A stretch of DNA of 7,866 nucleotides from Bacteroidota bacterium. Its GTDB lineage: Bacteria; Bacteroidota; Bacteroidia; AKYH767-A; CANKSK01. Where the stretch lies: contig CANKSK010000037.1 of NCBI GenBank assembly GCA_947485425.1, forward strand, positions 1 through 7,866, written 5' to 3'. The notes beneath the pieces are model-generated. The model saw only the letters and a list, made by a program, of their open reading frames with translations, had not been told where the DNA came from and made no database searches. Positions within the stretch are counted from its first letter, which is position 1, and each line of letters starts with the position of its first letter. This document shows positions 1 to 5,261 of this stretch, piece after piece. A program made the position numbers and the translations under genes.

Positions 1-204
1 ATGCTTTACAAGTTTTACAAAAAGCAGAAAAAAGAAAATCAATTTGTTTCTGTTACCCAATGTCAACTGGACTACATAGATACTTACCATTTATCCTTTT
101 TAATTGTGGCCAAGGATATGCAGCCAGATGAAAAAATTAAAGAAAGGGTAAAACAAGAATTTATAGATAAAAAATCTGGGGAAAGATTTTGGATATTAAA
201 ATGA
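1..204 (+). CDS. Unrecognised protein, probable C-terminal fragment
   Basis: The frame is open from the first base of the window to a TGA at 202-204, giving 67 residues. An ATG occupies bases 1-3, but because the frame runs into the window edge this is more likely an internal Met and the piece the tail of a longer gene. The peptide is rich in Lys, Glu and Asp, has a short hydrophobic beta-like stretch (LSFLIVAK) and ends GERFWILK. There is no signal peptide or membrane segment in the visible part, so a soluble cytoplasmic protein is likely. I do not recognise the family. It converges on moaA with 11 bases between the two stop codons, so it need not belong to the cofactor pathway. That it is coding is likely; its function is unknown. 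Confidence 0.55.
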   Translation: MLYKFYKKQKKENQFVSVTQCQLDYIDTYHLSFLIVAKDMQPDEKIKERVKQEFIDKKSGERFWILK

Positions 205-215
205 TTTTCAAAAAA

Positions 216-1184
216 CTATCCGCCGATGCGAATCATGCTTCGGTTTTCAATATGTTCAAAATCAAATTGCCCTCCCCTTTCAGCCTTTTTGGCTTGCAGA
301 CATTGTTCAATCAATGGTAAAATATTTTCCTGTTTGCGAAATGCGCTAAGCAAATCGGTTTCTTCCTTTGAAAACAAACAATTTTTCATTTTTCCATCTG
401 CAGTGAGGCGCATGCGGTTGCAATCCCCACAGAAAGGTGCCGTCATGGTGCTGATGATGCCAAATTTACCCTTAAAACCACGAACGCTATAGTTTTTTGT
501 GGTATCATGGGCCTTATCATCTATTTTTTCAATTTCAAATGCAGTGCTAATTTTTTCTAACATTTCCTTCAAAGAAAACACTTTTTCCCAAAGCCATTTG
601 TTTCCTGCAAAAGGCATGAATTCAATGAATCTGACATGCAAAGGATATAGCCTTGTCCATTCCACAAAGTCATTGATTTTATCGGCATTCACACCTTTCA
701 TCACTACCATATTTACTTTCACATCAAAACCTTCTTGCAACAACAAATAAATATTGTCCATGATTTTATGAAAGTCGCCTCGGCGGGTAATGGCATAAAA
801 TTCATCGGCATCAAGGGTATCCAAACTGACATTCACCGATTGAATACCTGCTTTTTTAAAGGTATCAATAAATGTATCGGCGAGCACTGCGTTTGTTGAA
901 ATGGTTAATTCTACTGGTAAAGTAGACAAGGCCATGATGATTTCAGCGGCATCACTCCTTACCAAAGGCTCACCACCTGTAAGCCGAATTTTGGTCACTC
1001 CCTTGTCTACAAAAATCTTAGAAATCTCGAAAATTTCCCTTGCACTCATCATTTTATGGCTTGGCGTGACTTGCATTTTCTCCTCGGGTATGCAATACAG
1101 GCATCGCAAATTACACGCATCCGTCAAGGAAATGCGTAAATAATTGTGTTTTCTACCGAAAGTATCCTCAAGAATGGGTTTCAA
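216..1184 (-). CDS. moaA: GTP 3',8-cyclase MoaA (radical SAM)
   Basis: MoaA is the radical SAM enzyme that, with MoaC, converts GTP to cyclic pyranopterin monophosphate, the first step of molybdenum cofactor synthesis in the cytoplasm. The 322-residue product has every landmark: the N-terminal LRISLTDACNLRCLYC segment with CxxxCxxC (C24, C28, C31) for the SAM-binding 4Fe-4S cluster, a GGEP motif at 70-73, the second cluster ligands C252, C255 and C269 in FCGDCNRMRL and NCLF, and the C-terminal Gly-Gly needed for activity. Length is normal for the family. No ATG is available at the 5' end. An in-frame TAA lies 15 bases upstream of the TTG at 1184, which gives a typical MoaA N-terminus, so a TTG start is proposed. 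It is divergent from the permease-moeA-moaD-moaE operon across a 102-base gap with its own promoter-like site. Confidence 0.97.
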   Translation of the reverse strand: MKPILEDTFGRKHNYLRISLTDACNLRCLYCIPEEKMQVTPSHKMMSAREIFEISKIFVDKGVTKIRLTGGEPLVRSDAAEIIMALSTLPVELTISTNAVLADTFIDTFKKAGIQSVNVSLDTLDADEFYAITRRGDFHKIMDNIYLLLQEGFDVKVNMVVMKGVNADKINDFVEWTRLYPLHVRFIEFMPFAGNKWLWEKVFSLKEMLEKISTAFEIEKIDDKAHDTTKNYSVRGFKGKFGIISTMTAPFCGDCNRMRLTADGKMKNCLFSKEETDLLSAFRKQENILPLIEQCLQAKKAERGGQFDFEHIENRSMIRIGG

Positions 1185-1209
1185 GTTGCAGCGAATGGAT
1201 TAGTGTCTA

Positions 1210-1217
1210 CAAAGTTA
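1210..1217 (-). promoter_or_regulatory. Putative -7 promoter element of moaA
   Basis: Read on the minus strand this is TAACTTTG, a full match to the TAnnTTTG -7 element of the Bacteroidota primary sigma factor. It would place the transcript start near 1203, about 20 bases before the proposed TTG start of moaA. I see no good TTTG -33 element at the usual distance, so the call rests on the -7 box and its position. Confidence 0.45.
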
Positions 1218-1257
1218 ATTAGATTCCTTCAATTTATTTCATGATACAGGATTTTTA

Positions 1258-1265
1258 TACATTTG
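1258..1265 (+). promoter_or_regulatory. Putative -7 promoter element of the permease-moeA-moaD-moaE operon
   Basis: TACATTTG matches the Bacteroidota -7 consensus TAnnTTTG and ends 21 bases before the ATG at 1287, a spacing that leaves room for a short leader. The -33 region is only weakly matched (TTTC at 1237-1240). Together with the minus-strand element at 1210-1217 it makes a pair of divergent promoters about 40 bases apart, so one regulator bound between them could act on both the moaA and moeA sides. Confidence 0.5.
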
Positions 1266-1286
1266 TAGTAAAACAGATCAATAGTC

Positions 1287-2024
1287 ATGTCATCAGAGCT
1301 TCTATATATCATCCCCCTTATTTTCCTAATCGCTTTCCTATATTCGTCCGTAGGTCATGGAGGCGCAAGTGGCTATTTGGCCCTGATGGGTATGATTGGC
1401 ATCAGTGCAGGTATCATGCGTCCTTCGGCGCTTATTCTGAATCTCTTTGTAGCAGGCATATCCTTCCAGCAATATTACAAAGCGGGTTATTTTCGGAAAA
1501 ATATTTTTATTCCCCTTGGCATGAGCTCCATACCCATGGCATTTATTGGTGCCCGCATCGATATTGATGCGTTCTGGTACAAGCGTATTTTGGCAGCTTG
1601 CCTGCTGCTTGCAAGCCTCAGAATCCTTGGCCTTTTTGCCAAAAAAGAAAATAAAAGTTTGCATACCATGCCCGTATGGGCAGGAATTGTTTTGGGAGGA
1701 AGTCTAGGACTTATTTCAGGAATGATTGGCATAGGTGGCGGTATTCTACTGAGTCCAGCACTACTATTATTCCGTTGGTCGGATGTAAAGGAAACGGCAA
1801 GTATTTCCGCCTTGTTTATCTTGGTGAACTCATTGGCCGGATTGGTAGGCCTCTTCAGCAAAGGTGTTGAAATGACACCTTCTCTTCTATTGTGGATATT
1901 TCCCGCAATTTTAGGCGGCATAGCAGGATCTCACTGGGGAAGCAAACAAAAAAATATGCAAGTATTAAGGCAAATGCTAGGTGCTGTGCTAATCCTCGCA
2001 TCCATTAAATTATGCTTTGAGTAA
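1287..2024 (+). CDS. TauE/SafE-family membrane permease (putative sulfite/organosulfonate exporter)
   Basis: This is a 245-residue, strongly hydrophobic inner-membrane protein with roughly eight predicted membrane segments, a usual size for the TauE/SafE (DUF81) family. The family has two homologous halves, and both signature loops are present: SVGHGGASGYLALM at 21-34 and GMIGIGGGILLSPALLL at 145-161. Characterised relatives move sulfite, sulfoacetate or related sulfur anions, but substrate cannot be read from sequence. The ATG at 1287 sits just behind a promoter-like site. The stop codon TAA (2022-2024) shares its last A with the ATG of moeA, so the two are probably translationally coupled. 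Sitting first in a cofactor operon suggests a link to a Moco enzyme handling sulfur oxyanions, or to anion balance for Moco synthesis; that link is inference. Confidence 0.9.
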   Translation: MSSELLYIIPLIFLIAFLYSSVGHGGASGYLALMGMIGISAGIMRPSALILNLFVAGISFQQYYKAGYFRKNIFIPLGMSSIPMAFIGARIDIDAFWYKRILAACLLLASLRILGLFAKKENKSLHTMPVWAGIVLGGSLGLISGMIGIGGGILLSPALLLFRWSDVKETASISALFILVNSLAGLVGLFSKGVEMTPSLLLWIFPAILGGIAGSHWGSKQKNMQVLRQMLGAVLILASIKLCFE

Positions 2025-3217
2025 TGATAGAAATAGAAAAAGCCAAAAACCTTCTCCTGCAAAACATCAAAGCCATTGATGAAATGATTGAAATTTCGGT
2101 AGCGGATGCATGCGGTTATATGCTTGCCGAGGACATCTTTTCTCCCTATGATCTGCCACATTTCAGGCAATCCTCAGTGGATGGTTATGGTTTCAAAAAT
2201 GCAAACCATCAAAATACTTTTGAAATTATTGACACCATAAAAGCAGGAGAAATCTCCAAAACCCCTTTGCAAGAGAATGAATGTGTTCGGATTTTTACTG
2301 GCGCCATGGTACCTGAATCGGTTGATACCATAGTGATGCAGGAACATGTGGAAAAAATTGATGGACAGATAAAAATTAGTAAAGAACTCAGCGGCTACCC
2401 GAATTTCATCCGTAAAAAAGGGAGCCAGATTGGTAGCGGAAACAGGGCACTGGGCAAAGGACTAAGAATAAACCCTGGTTCAATTGGATTTCTGCATGCC
2501 ATGGGCATCAAAGATATTTCTGTTTTCAGAAAACCCAAGGTAACCATCCTTACCTGTGGAGATGAACTGCTGTCAATAGGCGAAACCTATCAAGAAGGGA
2601 AAGTATATGAATCCAATGCCTATGCGCTCAAAGCCGCAGTGGAAAAAGAGGGTGCACACATCCTGCATCTGGCGAGTGCAAAAGATCAACTCCCTGAGCT
2701 GACGGCTACATTTTTACAGCAGCTTGAAAATGCGGATGTAGTATTGGTTTCCGGAGGTATCTCTGTGGGCGACTATGACTTTGTTGCAGAAGTTTTTGAG
2801 CATACAGGGGTAGAAAAAATTTTCCATAATATTCTGCAAAAACCCGGAAAACCTCTCTTTTTTGGGAAGAAAAACAATACGTCTATCTTCGGTTTACCGG
2901 GCAATCCGGCTTCCACACTGTGCTGTTTTTACGAATATGTGTTACCGGCTCTGCGCATGATGATGCAAAAAGATACTCTCTTTTTACCCATCAAAAATCT
3001 ACCCATCAGCCACTCCGTTTCCAAAAAAAAGGAACTAGGCGTTTTCTTAAAGGCCTATATCAATCAAACACAATCTGAAGTCCAATCCCTTGAAGGGCAA
3101 GATTCCTTTATCCTTCGCTCTTTTGCATCCGCAAATGCACTTATTTATGTACCTTCGGGTATTGAAAAAGTGGAAGCAGGAACCCAAGTTGAAGTACATC
3201 TCTTACCTGAATATTAA
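2024..3217 (+). CDS. moeA: Molybdopterin molybdenumtransferase MoeA
   Basis: MoeA catalyses the last general step of Moco synthesis, inserting molybdate into adenylylated molybdopterin. The 397-residue length fits the family. Visible landmarks in order: SVDGYGF at 51-57 with the conserved Asp53 of the N-terminal domains, FTGAMVP at 91-97, then the MoCF-binding domain with TCGDEL at 177-182, SGGISVGDYDF at 243-253, PGKPLFFG at 274-281 and LPGNPAS at 291-297, followed by a C-terminal beta-barrel domain of about 80 residues. The start is fixed by the 1-base overlap with the permease stop, and moaD follows after 9 bases, so this is the centre of a tight operon. No truncation or fusion to MogA is seen; the adenylylating MogA/MoaB partner is not in the window. 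Confidence 0.97.
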   Translation: MIEIEKAKNLLLQNIKAIDEMIEISVADACGYMLAEDIFSPYDLPHFRQSSVDGYGFKNANHQNTFEIIDTIKAGEISKTPLQENECVRIFTGAMVPESVDTIVMQEHVEKIDGQIKISKELSGYPNFIRKKGSQIGSGNRALGKGLRINPGSIGFLHAMGIKDISVFRKPKVTILTCGDELLSIGETYQEGKVYESNAYALKAAVEKEGAHILHLASAKDQLPELTATFLQQLENADVVLVSGGISVGDYDFVAEVFEHTGVEKIFHNILQKPGKPLFFGKKNNTSIFGLPGNPASTLCCFYEYVLPALRMMMQKDTLFLPIKNLPISHSVSKKKELGVFLKAYINQTQSEVQSLEGQDSFILRSFASANALIYVPSGIEKVEAGTQVEVHLLPEY

Positions 3218-3226
3218 AACAGCAAA

Positions 3227-3463
3227 ATGAAAATCAAAATATTGCCTTTTGGCGTATTTACAGATATTTTTGTCACGCATTTTTGGGAGACCGAAAAAGC
3301 CCTTTCTATACAAGAATTGATAGAGGAATTATCTACCCAATATCCGCAAATCAAAACCTATACCTTCCGCGTTGCCATCAACAAAGTAATCATTGAAGAC
3401 CACAATACGATATTGCAGACAGATGATGAAATGGCACTGTTGCCGCCATTTTCAGGAGGTTGA
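3227..3463 (+). CDS. moaD: Molybdopterin synthase sulfur carrier subunit MoaD
   Basis: MoaD is the small ubiquitin-fold subunit of molybdopterin synthase. Its C-terminal Gly-Gly is adenylylated and converted to a thiocarboxylate by a MoeB-type enzyme, and the sulfur is then passed to cyclic pyranopterin monophosphate in the MoaE active site. The 78-residue product ends LLPPFSGG (Gly77-Gly78), the family's diagnostic tail, preceded by the usual acidic DDEMA stretch. Length is normal. The ATG at 3227 lies 9 bases after the moeA stop, which points to co-transcription. ThiS is a structural relative, but the PPFSGG ending and the moaE neighbour favour MoaD. No MoeB homologue is present here, so activation must depend on a gene elsewhere. 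Confidence 0.94.
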   Translation: MKIKILPFGVFTDIFVTHFWETEKALSIQELIEELSTQYPQIKTYTFRVAINKVIIEDHNTILQTDDEMALLPPFSGG

Positions 3464-3471
3464 TATTTTTG
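3440..3471 (+). promoter_or_regulatory. Possible internal promoter before moaE
   Basis: TTG at 3440-3442 and TATTTTTG at 3464-3471 are 21 bases apart, close to the Bacteroidota TTTG-N19-TAnnTTTG arrangement. The -7 box begins right after the moaD stop codon, in a gap that is unusually long for this operon. It would let moaE be transcribed independently of moaD, or boost it. In AT-rich DNA such a match can arise by chance. Confidence 0.3.
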
Positions 3472-3535
3472 AAAATAGAAAGGACTAAAGAAATGATACC
3501 AAGAAAAAAGCAAGAAGAATAAAAGAATTTTACAG

Positions 3536-3964
3536 ATGAAAAAAGATAAAGATTATTTTGTGGAAGGTAGCATCCCGGCAGAATTGGTAGCAGATGAAAT
3601 CCGCAAGCATAGCCACAAAAAAAATATCGGTGCACATGCTTTTTTTTTAGGACAAGTAAGGGCAGATATCATTGATGGAAAAGAGGTACAAGAAATTATA
3701 TATTCCGCCTATACCGAGATGGCGAATCCTGAATTCAGTAAAATCAGAGAAGATGCTTTTGAAAAATACAATCTAAGCTGTCTGCATATTTACCACAGCA
3801 TAGGCGCAGTGAAAACCGGAGAAATATCACTTTTTGTCTTGGTTTCATCCAAACATCGAAAAGATAGTTTTGATGCTTTAGAAGATATTGTTGAACAAAT
3901 CAAACTCAAGGTACCCATTTGGAAAAAAGAAATCTTGGCGGATGGAAATCCAAACTGGGTATAA
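3536..3964 (+). CDS. moaE: Molybdopterin synthase catalytic subunit MoaE
   Basis: MoaE is the catalytic subunit of the MoaD2-MoaE2 molybdopterin synthase, which converts cyclic pyranopterin monophosphate to molybdopterin. The 142-residue protein shows GAHAFFLGQVR at 32-42 (the family's G..f.G.VR segment), the SSKHRKDSFDA motif with His107-Arg108, and KLKVPIWKKE with Lys123 and Lys130 at the positions of the E. coli catalytic lysines 119 and 126. All key residues are therefore present. The upstream frame has a TGA and no other ATG, so 3536 is the only ATG start. It is separated from moaD by 72 bases, more than the other joints of the operon, and that gap holds a promoter-like match. It converges with efp downstream. 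Confidence 0.96.
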   Translation: MKKDKDYFVEGSIPAELVADEIRKHSHKKNIGAHAFFLGQVRADIIDGKEVQEIIYSAYTEMANPEFSKIREDAFEKYNLSCLHIYHSIGAVKTGEISLFVLVSSKHRKDSFDALEDIVEQIKLKVPIWKKEILADGNPNWV

Positions 3965-4007
3965 TCACTTGTTTCTAAACCACAGGTCTATTTCTTTGAC
4001 ACCATCT

Positions 4008-4048
4008 ATTTCAGGCTATTCATCACATGAAATGTTTAGCGAATAAAC
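4008..4048. terminator. Weak inverted repeats between convergent moaE and efp
   Basis: Two short inverted repeats lie in the 84-base gap between the moaE and efp stops: ATTTCA (4008-4013) with TGAAAT (4028-4033), loop of 14, and GTTTA (4034-4038) with TAAAC (4044-4048), loop GCGAA, directly after the efp stop on its strand. Both stems are AT-rich and neither is followed by a long T-run, so they are not convincing intrinsic terminators. They are listed because some terminating signal is expected between convergent genes and nothing better is visible. Confidence 0.2.
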
Positions 4049-4609
4049 TTATTTCACTCTTTCCACATATGCGGATGTTCTGGTATCAATTTTAATTTTT
4101 TCTCCCTGATTGACAAATAGAGGAACACTCACAATCGCACCGGTTTCAACCGTAGCTGGCTTCAAGGTATTGGTGGCAGTATCCCCTCTTATGCCTGGCT
4201 CTGTGTAGGTAATTTCAAGCTCTACAAAAATCGGCCCCTCAGCCACGATGGGGTTATCACCCTCAAAAGCCACTTTTACTTCCATCCCTTCTTGCAAAAA
4301 TTTAAAACCATCACCAAAAAGAACAGTAGGCACATAAAATTGTTCAAAAGAATCATTATCCATGCACACCAAATTATCGCCTTCTGGATAAATATACTGA
4401 AGCTGTCTGTATTCAATTCTTACAATCTCAACGGACTCCCCAGATCTAAAACGATACTCCACCGACTTACCGGTAATCAGATTCTTCATCTTTGCTTGAT
4501 AAAAGGCCCTTAAATTCCCTGGGGTACGATGCTGATATTCAACCAATATACAAAGATCTCCGTTAAATCTTAATACAGTTCCTACGCTGATGTCTTGAGT
4601 TGTTGCCAT
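4049..4609 (-). CDS. efp: Translation elongation factor P, Asn-tipped variant
   Basis: EF-P binds between the ribosomal P and E sites and relieves stalling at consecutive prolines. The frame opens at 4636, but the ATG at 4609 (MATTQDISVG) is the better start: it gives 186 residues, the normal EF-P length, and the upstream Met falls inside the predicted -7 promoter box. The N-terminal KOW-like domain is followed by two OB-like domains, ending in DTRTSAYVERVK, close to the family's C-terminal signature. The tip of the domain I loop reads TPGNLRAFYQ, so Asn32 occupies the place of the Lys (E. coli K34) or Arg that is post-translationally modified in studied EF-Ps; Arg34 lies two residues on. No modification gene (EpmA/B or EarP type) is nearby. 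The gene is apparently monocistronic. Confidence 0.95.
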   Translation of the reverse strand: MATTQDISVGTVLRFNGDLCILVEYQHRTPGNLRAFYQAKMKNLITGKSVEYRFRSGESVEIVRIEYRQLQYIYPEGDNLVCMDNDSFEQFYVPTVLFGDGFKFLQEGMEVKVAFEGDNPIVAEGPIFVELEITYTEPGIRGDTATNTLKPATVETGAIVSVPLFVNQGEKIKIDTRTSAYVERVK

Positions 4610-4633
4610 GCTAGATGTATTTATAATCAAGTG

Positions 4634-4665
4634 CAAAGGTACAAAAAGAAAAAGGCATTTTCAAA
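4634..4665 (-). promoter_or_regulatory. Promoter of efp (-33 and -7 elements)
   Basis: On the minus strand TTTG (4665-4662) is followed after 20 bases by TACCTTTG (4641-4634). This is the best match in the window to the Bacteroidota promoter TTTG-N19-TAnnTTTG. It predicts a transcript start near 4627, about 18 bases ahead of the ATG at 4609, and so supports that start over the upstream in-frame ATG at 4636. Confidence 0.65.
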
Positions 4666-4700
4666 AACGAATGTATCTATATGAAATACAATATATTACA

Positions 4701-5204
4701 CTACTCGACAAATTGTCCAGATTGCTCATCAAAGCAAAGATATGGACTGGCATTCAGGGTAAATTGAACGATTCTTTGCATCCTTTGGCAGGGGGTACCA
4801 TATCCTTCCAAAGCCTTTTCACGCTGCCAACAGCGTTCACGAAGATGACCCAAAAAGGCATTGATGATGAGATAGCCTTTATCCATATTGACGATTTGTA
4901 TACAGGCCCAATTATCGACCTTTACCTCATCACCACTGCGCAAAATAATATGTCCATATTCATGCACATAATAGAAATGACCTGCATTGGGATAGCGTTC
5001 ATTTAACATATTAAACTTTTCCGGACAATAGCGAATTTCTGGATCGGGGAAAAAACGGGAAACTGAAATGTCAAAGGTATTGCAATCCTGAATTTCCTTT
5101 ACGGCATATCTACCCGGCTTCCATACCTCCTGTCCAAACAATGAAAAAGCGGAAAAGAAAATCCAAGAAAAAAAAAAGAAGAAAATAGGGCGTGAAGGAT
5201 GCAT
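4701..5204 (-). CDS. Small secreted cysteine-rich protein with HExxH zincin-like motif
   Basis: The 167-residue product starts with a signal peptide: Arg5, then a very hydrophobic Phe-rich core (8-23) and a likely cleavage between Gly24 and Gln25, the G/A-Q junction common in Bacteroidota. The exported part has exactly six cysteines (C41, C60, C101, C125, C139, C157), so three disulfides are possible. Residues 81-85 are HEYGH inside a hydrophobic context, followed eight residues later by Glu93 in DEVKVDNWA, which resembles the HExxH plus ExxxD arrangement of gluzincin metallopeptidases. Zinc binding and peptidase activity are inferences from this motif only. The spacing is short and the chain is small for a peptidase, so a non-catalytic domain is possible. 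I do not recognise a named family. It lies upstream of efp on the same strand, but efp has its own promoter. Confidence 0.75.
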   Translation of the reverse strand: MHPSRPIFFFFFSWIFFSAFSLFGQEVWKPGRYAVKEIQDCNTFDISVSRFFPDPEIRYCPEKFNMLNERYPNAGHFYYVHEYGHIILRSGDEVKVDNWACIQIVNMDKGYLIINAFLGHLRERCWQREKALEGYGTPCQRMQRIVQFTLNASPYLCFDEQSGQFVE

Positions 5205-5208
5205 CCTT
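5195..5208. repeat. Perfect 14-base palindrome at divergent gene starts
   Basis: AAGGATGCATCCTT is identical to its own reverse complement. It covers the start codon of the secreted protein on the minus strand (5204-5202) and an in-frame ATG of the fucosyltransferase reading frame on the plus strand (5199-5201). It lies immediately downstream of the minus-strand -7 box at 5210-5217. It could be an operator for a dimeric regulator or simply coincidence. Confidence 0.4.
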
Positions 5209-5209
5209 A

Positions 5210-5217
5210 CAAAATTA
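5210..5217 (-). promoter_or_regulatory. Possible -7 element of the secreted-protein gene
   Basis: The minus strand reads TAATTTTG, a match to TAnnTTTG. Its drawback is distance: the predicted transcript start would fall at about 5203, on the start codon at 5204-5202, so the transcript would be leaderless or the true promoter lies further upstream. No TTTG -33 element is seen at the expected spacing. Confidence 0.25.
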
Positions 5218-5230
5218 CTGTTTATTTAAA

Positions 5231-5238
5231 TACATTTG
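5231..5238 (+). promoter_or_regulatory. Putative -7 promoter element of the glycosyltransferase cluster
   Basis: TACATTTG is the same octamer as at 1258-1265 and matches the Bacteroidota -7 box. It ends 23 bases before the ATG at 5262, and this spacing supports 5262 rather than 5199 as the start of the fucosyltransferase gene. The -33 region has no clear TTTG. Confidence 0.45.
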
Positions 5239-5261
5239 TATGTTTTTTAATCTTTAACAAG

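Noticed and set aside
1185..1286. Possible Moco or other riboswitch ahead of the cofactor genes
   Set aside because: Only 102 bases separate the divergent genes, and both promoter boxes lie inside, leaving leaders of about 15-20 bases, too short for a riboswitch.
1487..1921. Minus-strand open frame of 144 codons inside the permease gene
   Set aside because: It is fully covered by the convincing TauE/SafE coding frame, and its translation has low-complexity Pro/Ile/Arg stretches typical of antisense to membrane protein codons.
3493..3522. Nine-codon ATG frame in the moaD-moaE gap
   Set aside because: Too short and too Lys/Glu-biased (A/G-rich DNA) to support as a gene. A leader peptide role is possible but nothing shows it.
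4610..4636. N-terminal extension of EF-P from the ATG at 4636
   Set aside because: The nine extra residues are absent from the usual EF-P N-terminus, and the upstream ATG lies in the -7 box of the best promoter match in the window.
4608..5006. Plus-strand open frame of 132 codons antisense to the secreted protein and the efp start region
   Set aside because: It lies opposite a gene with a signal peptide and ordered motifs, its own translation shows no domain, and its start overlaps the efp start codon. It is best explained as a shadow frame.
5199..5261. 21-residue N-terminal extension of the fucosyltransferase, which looks like a hydrophobic anchor
   Set aside because: GT11 proteins normally begin right at the strand leading to GNQM. 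The extension is translated AT-rich promoter sequence containing TACATTTG.
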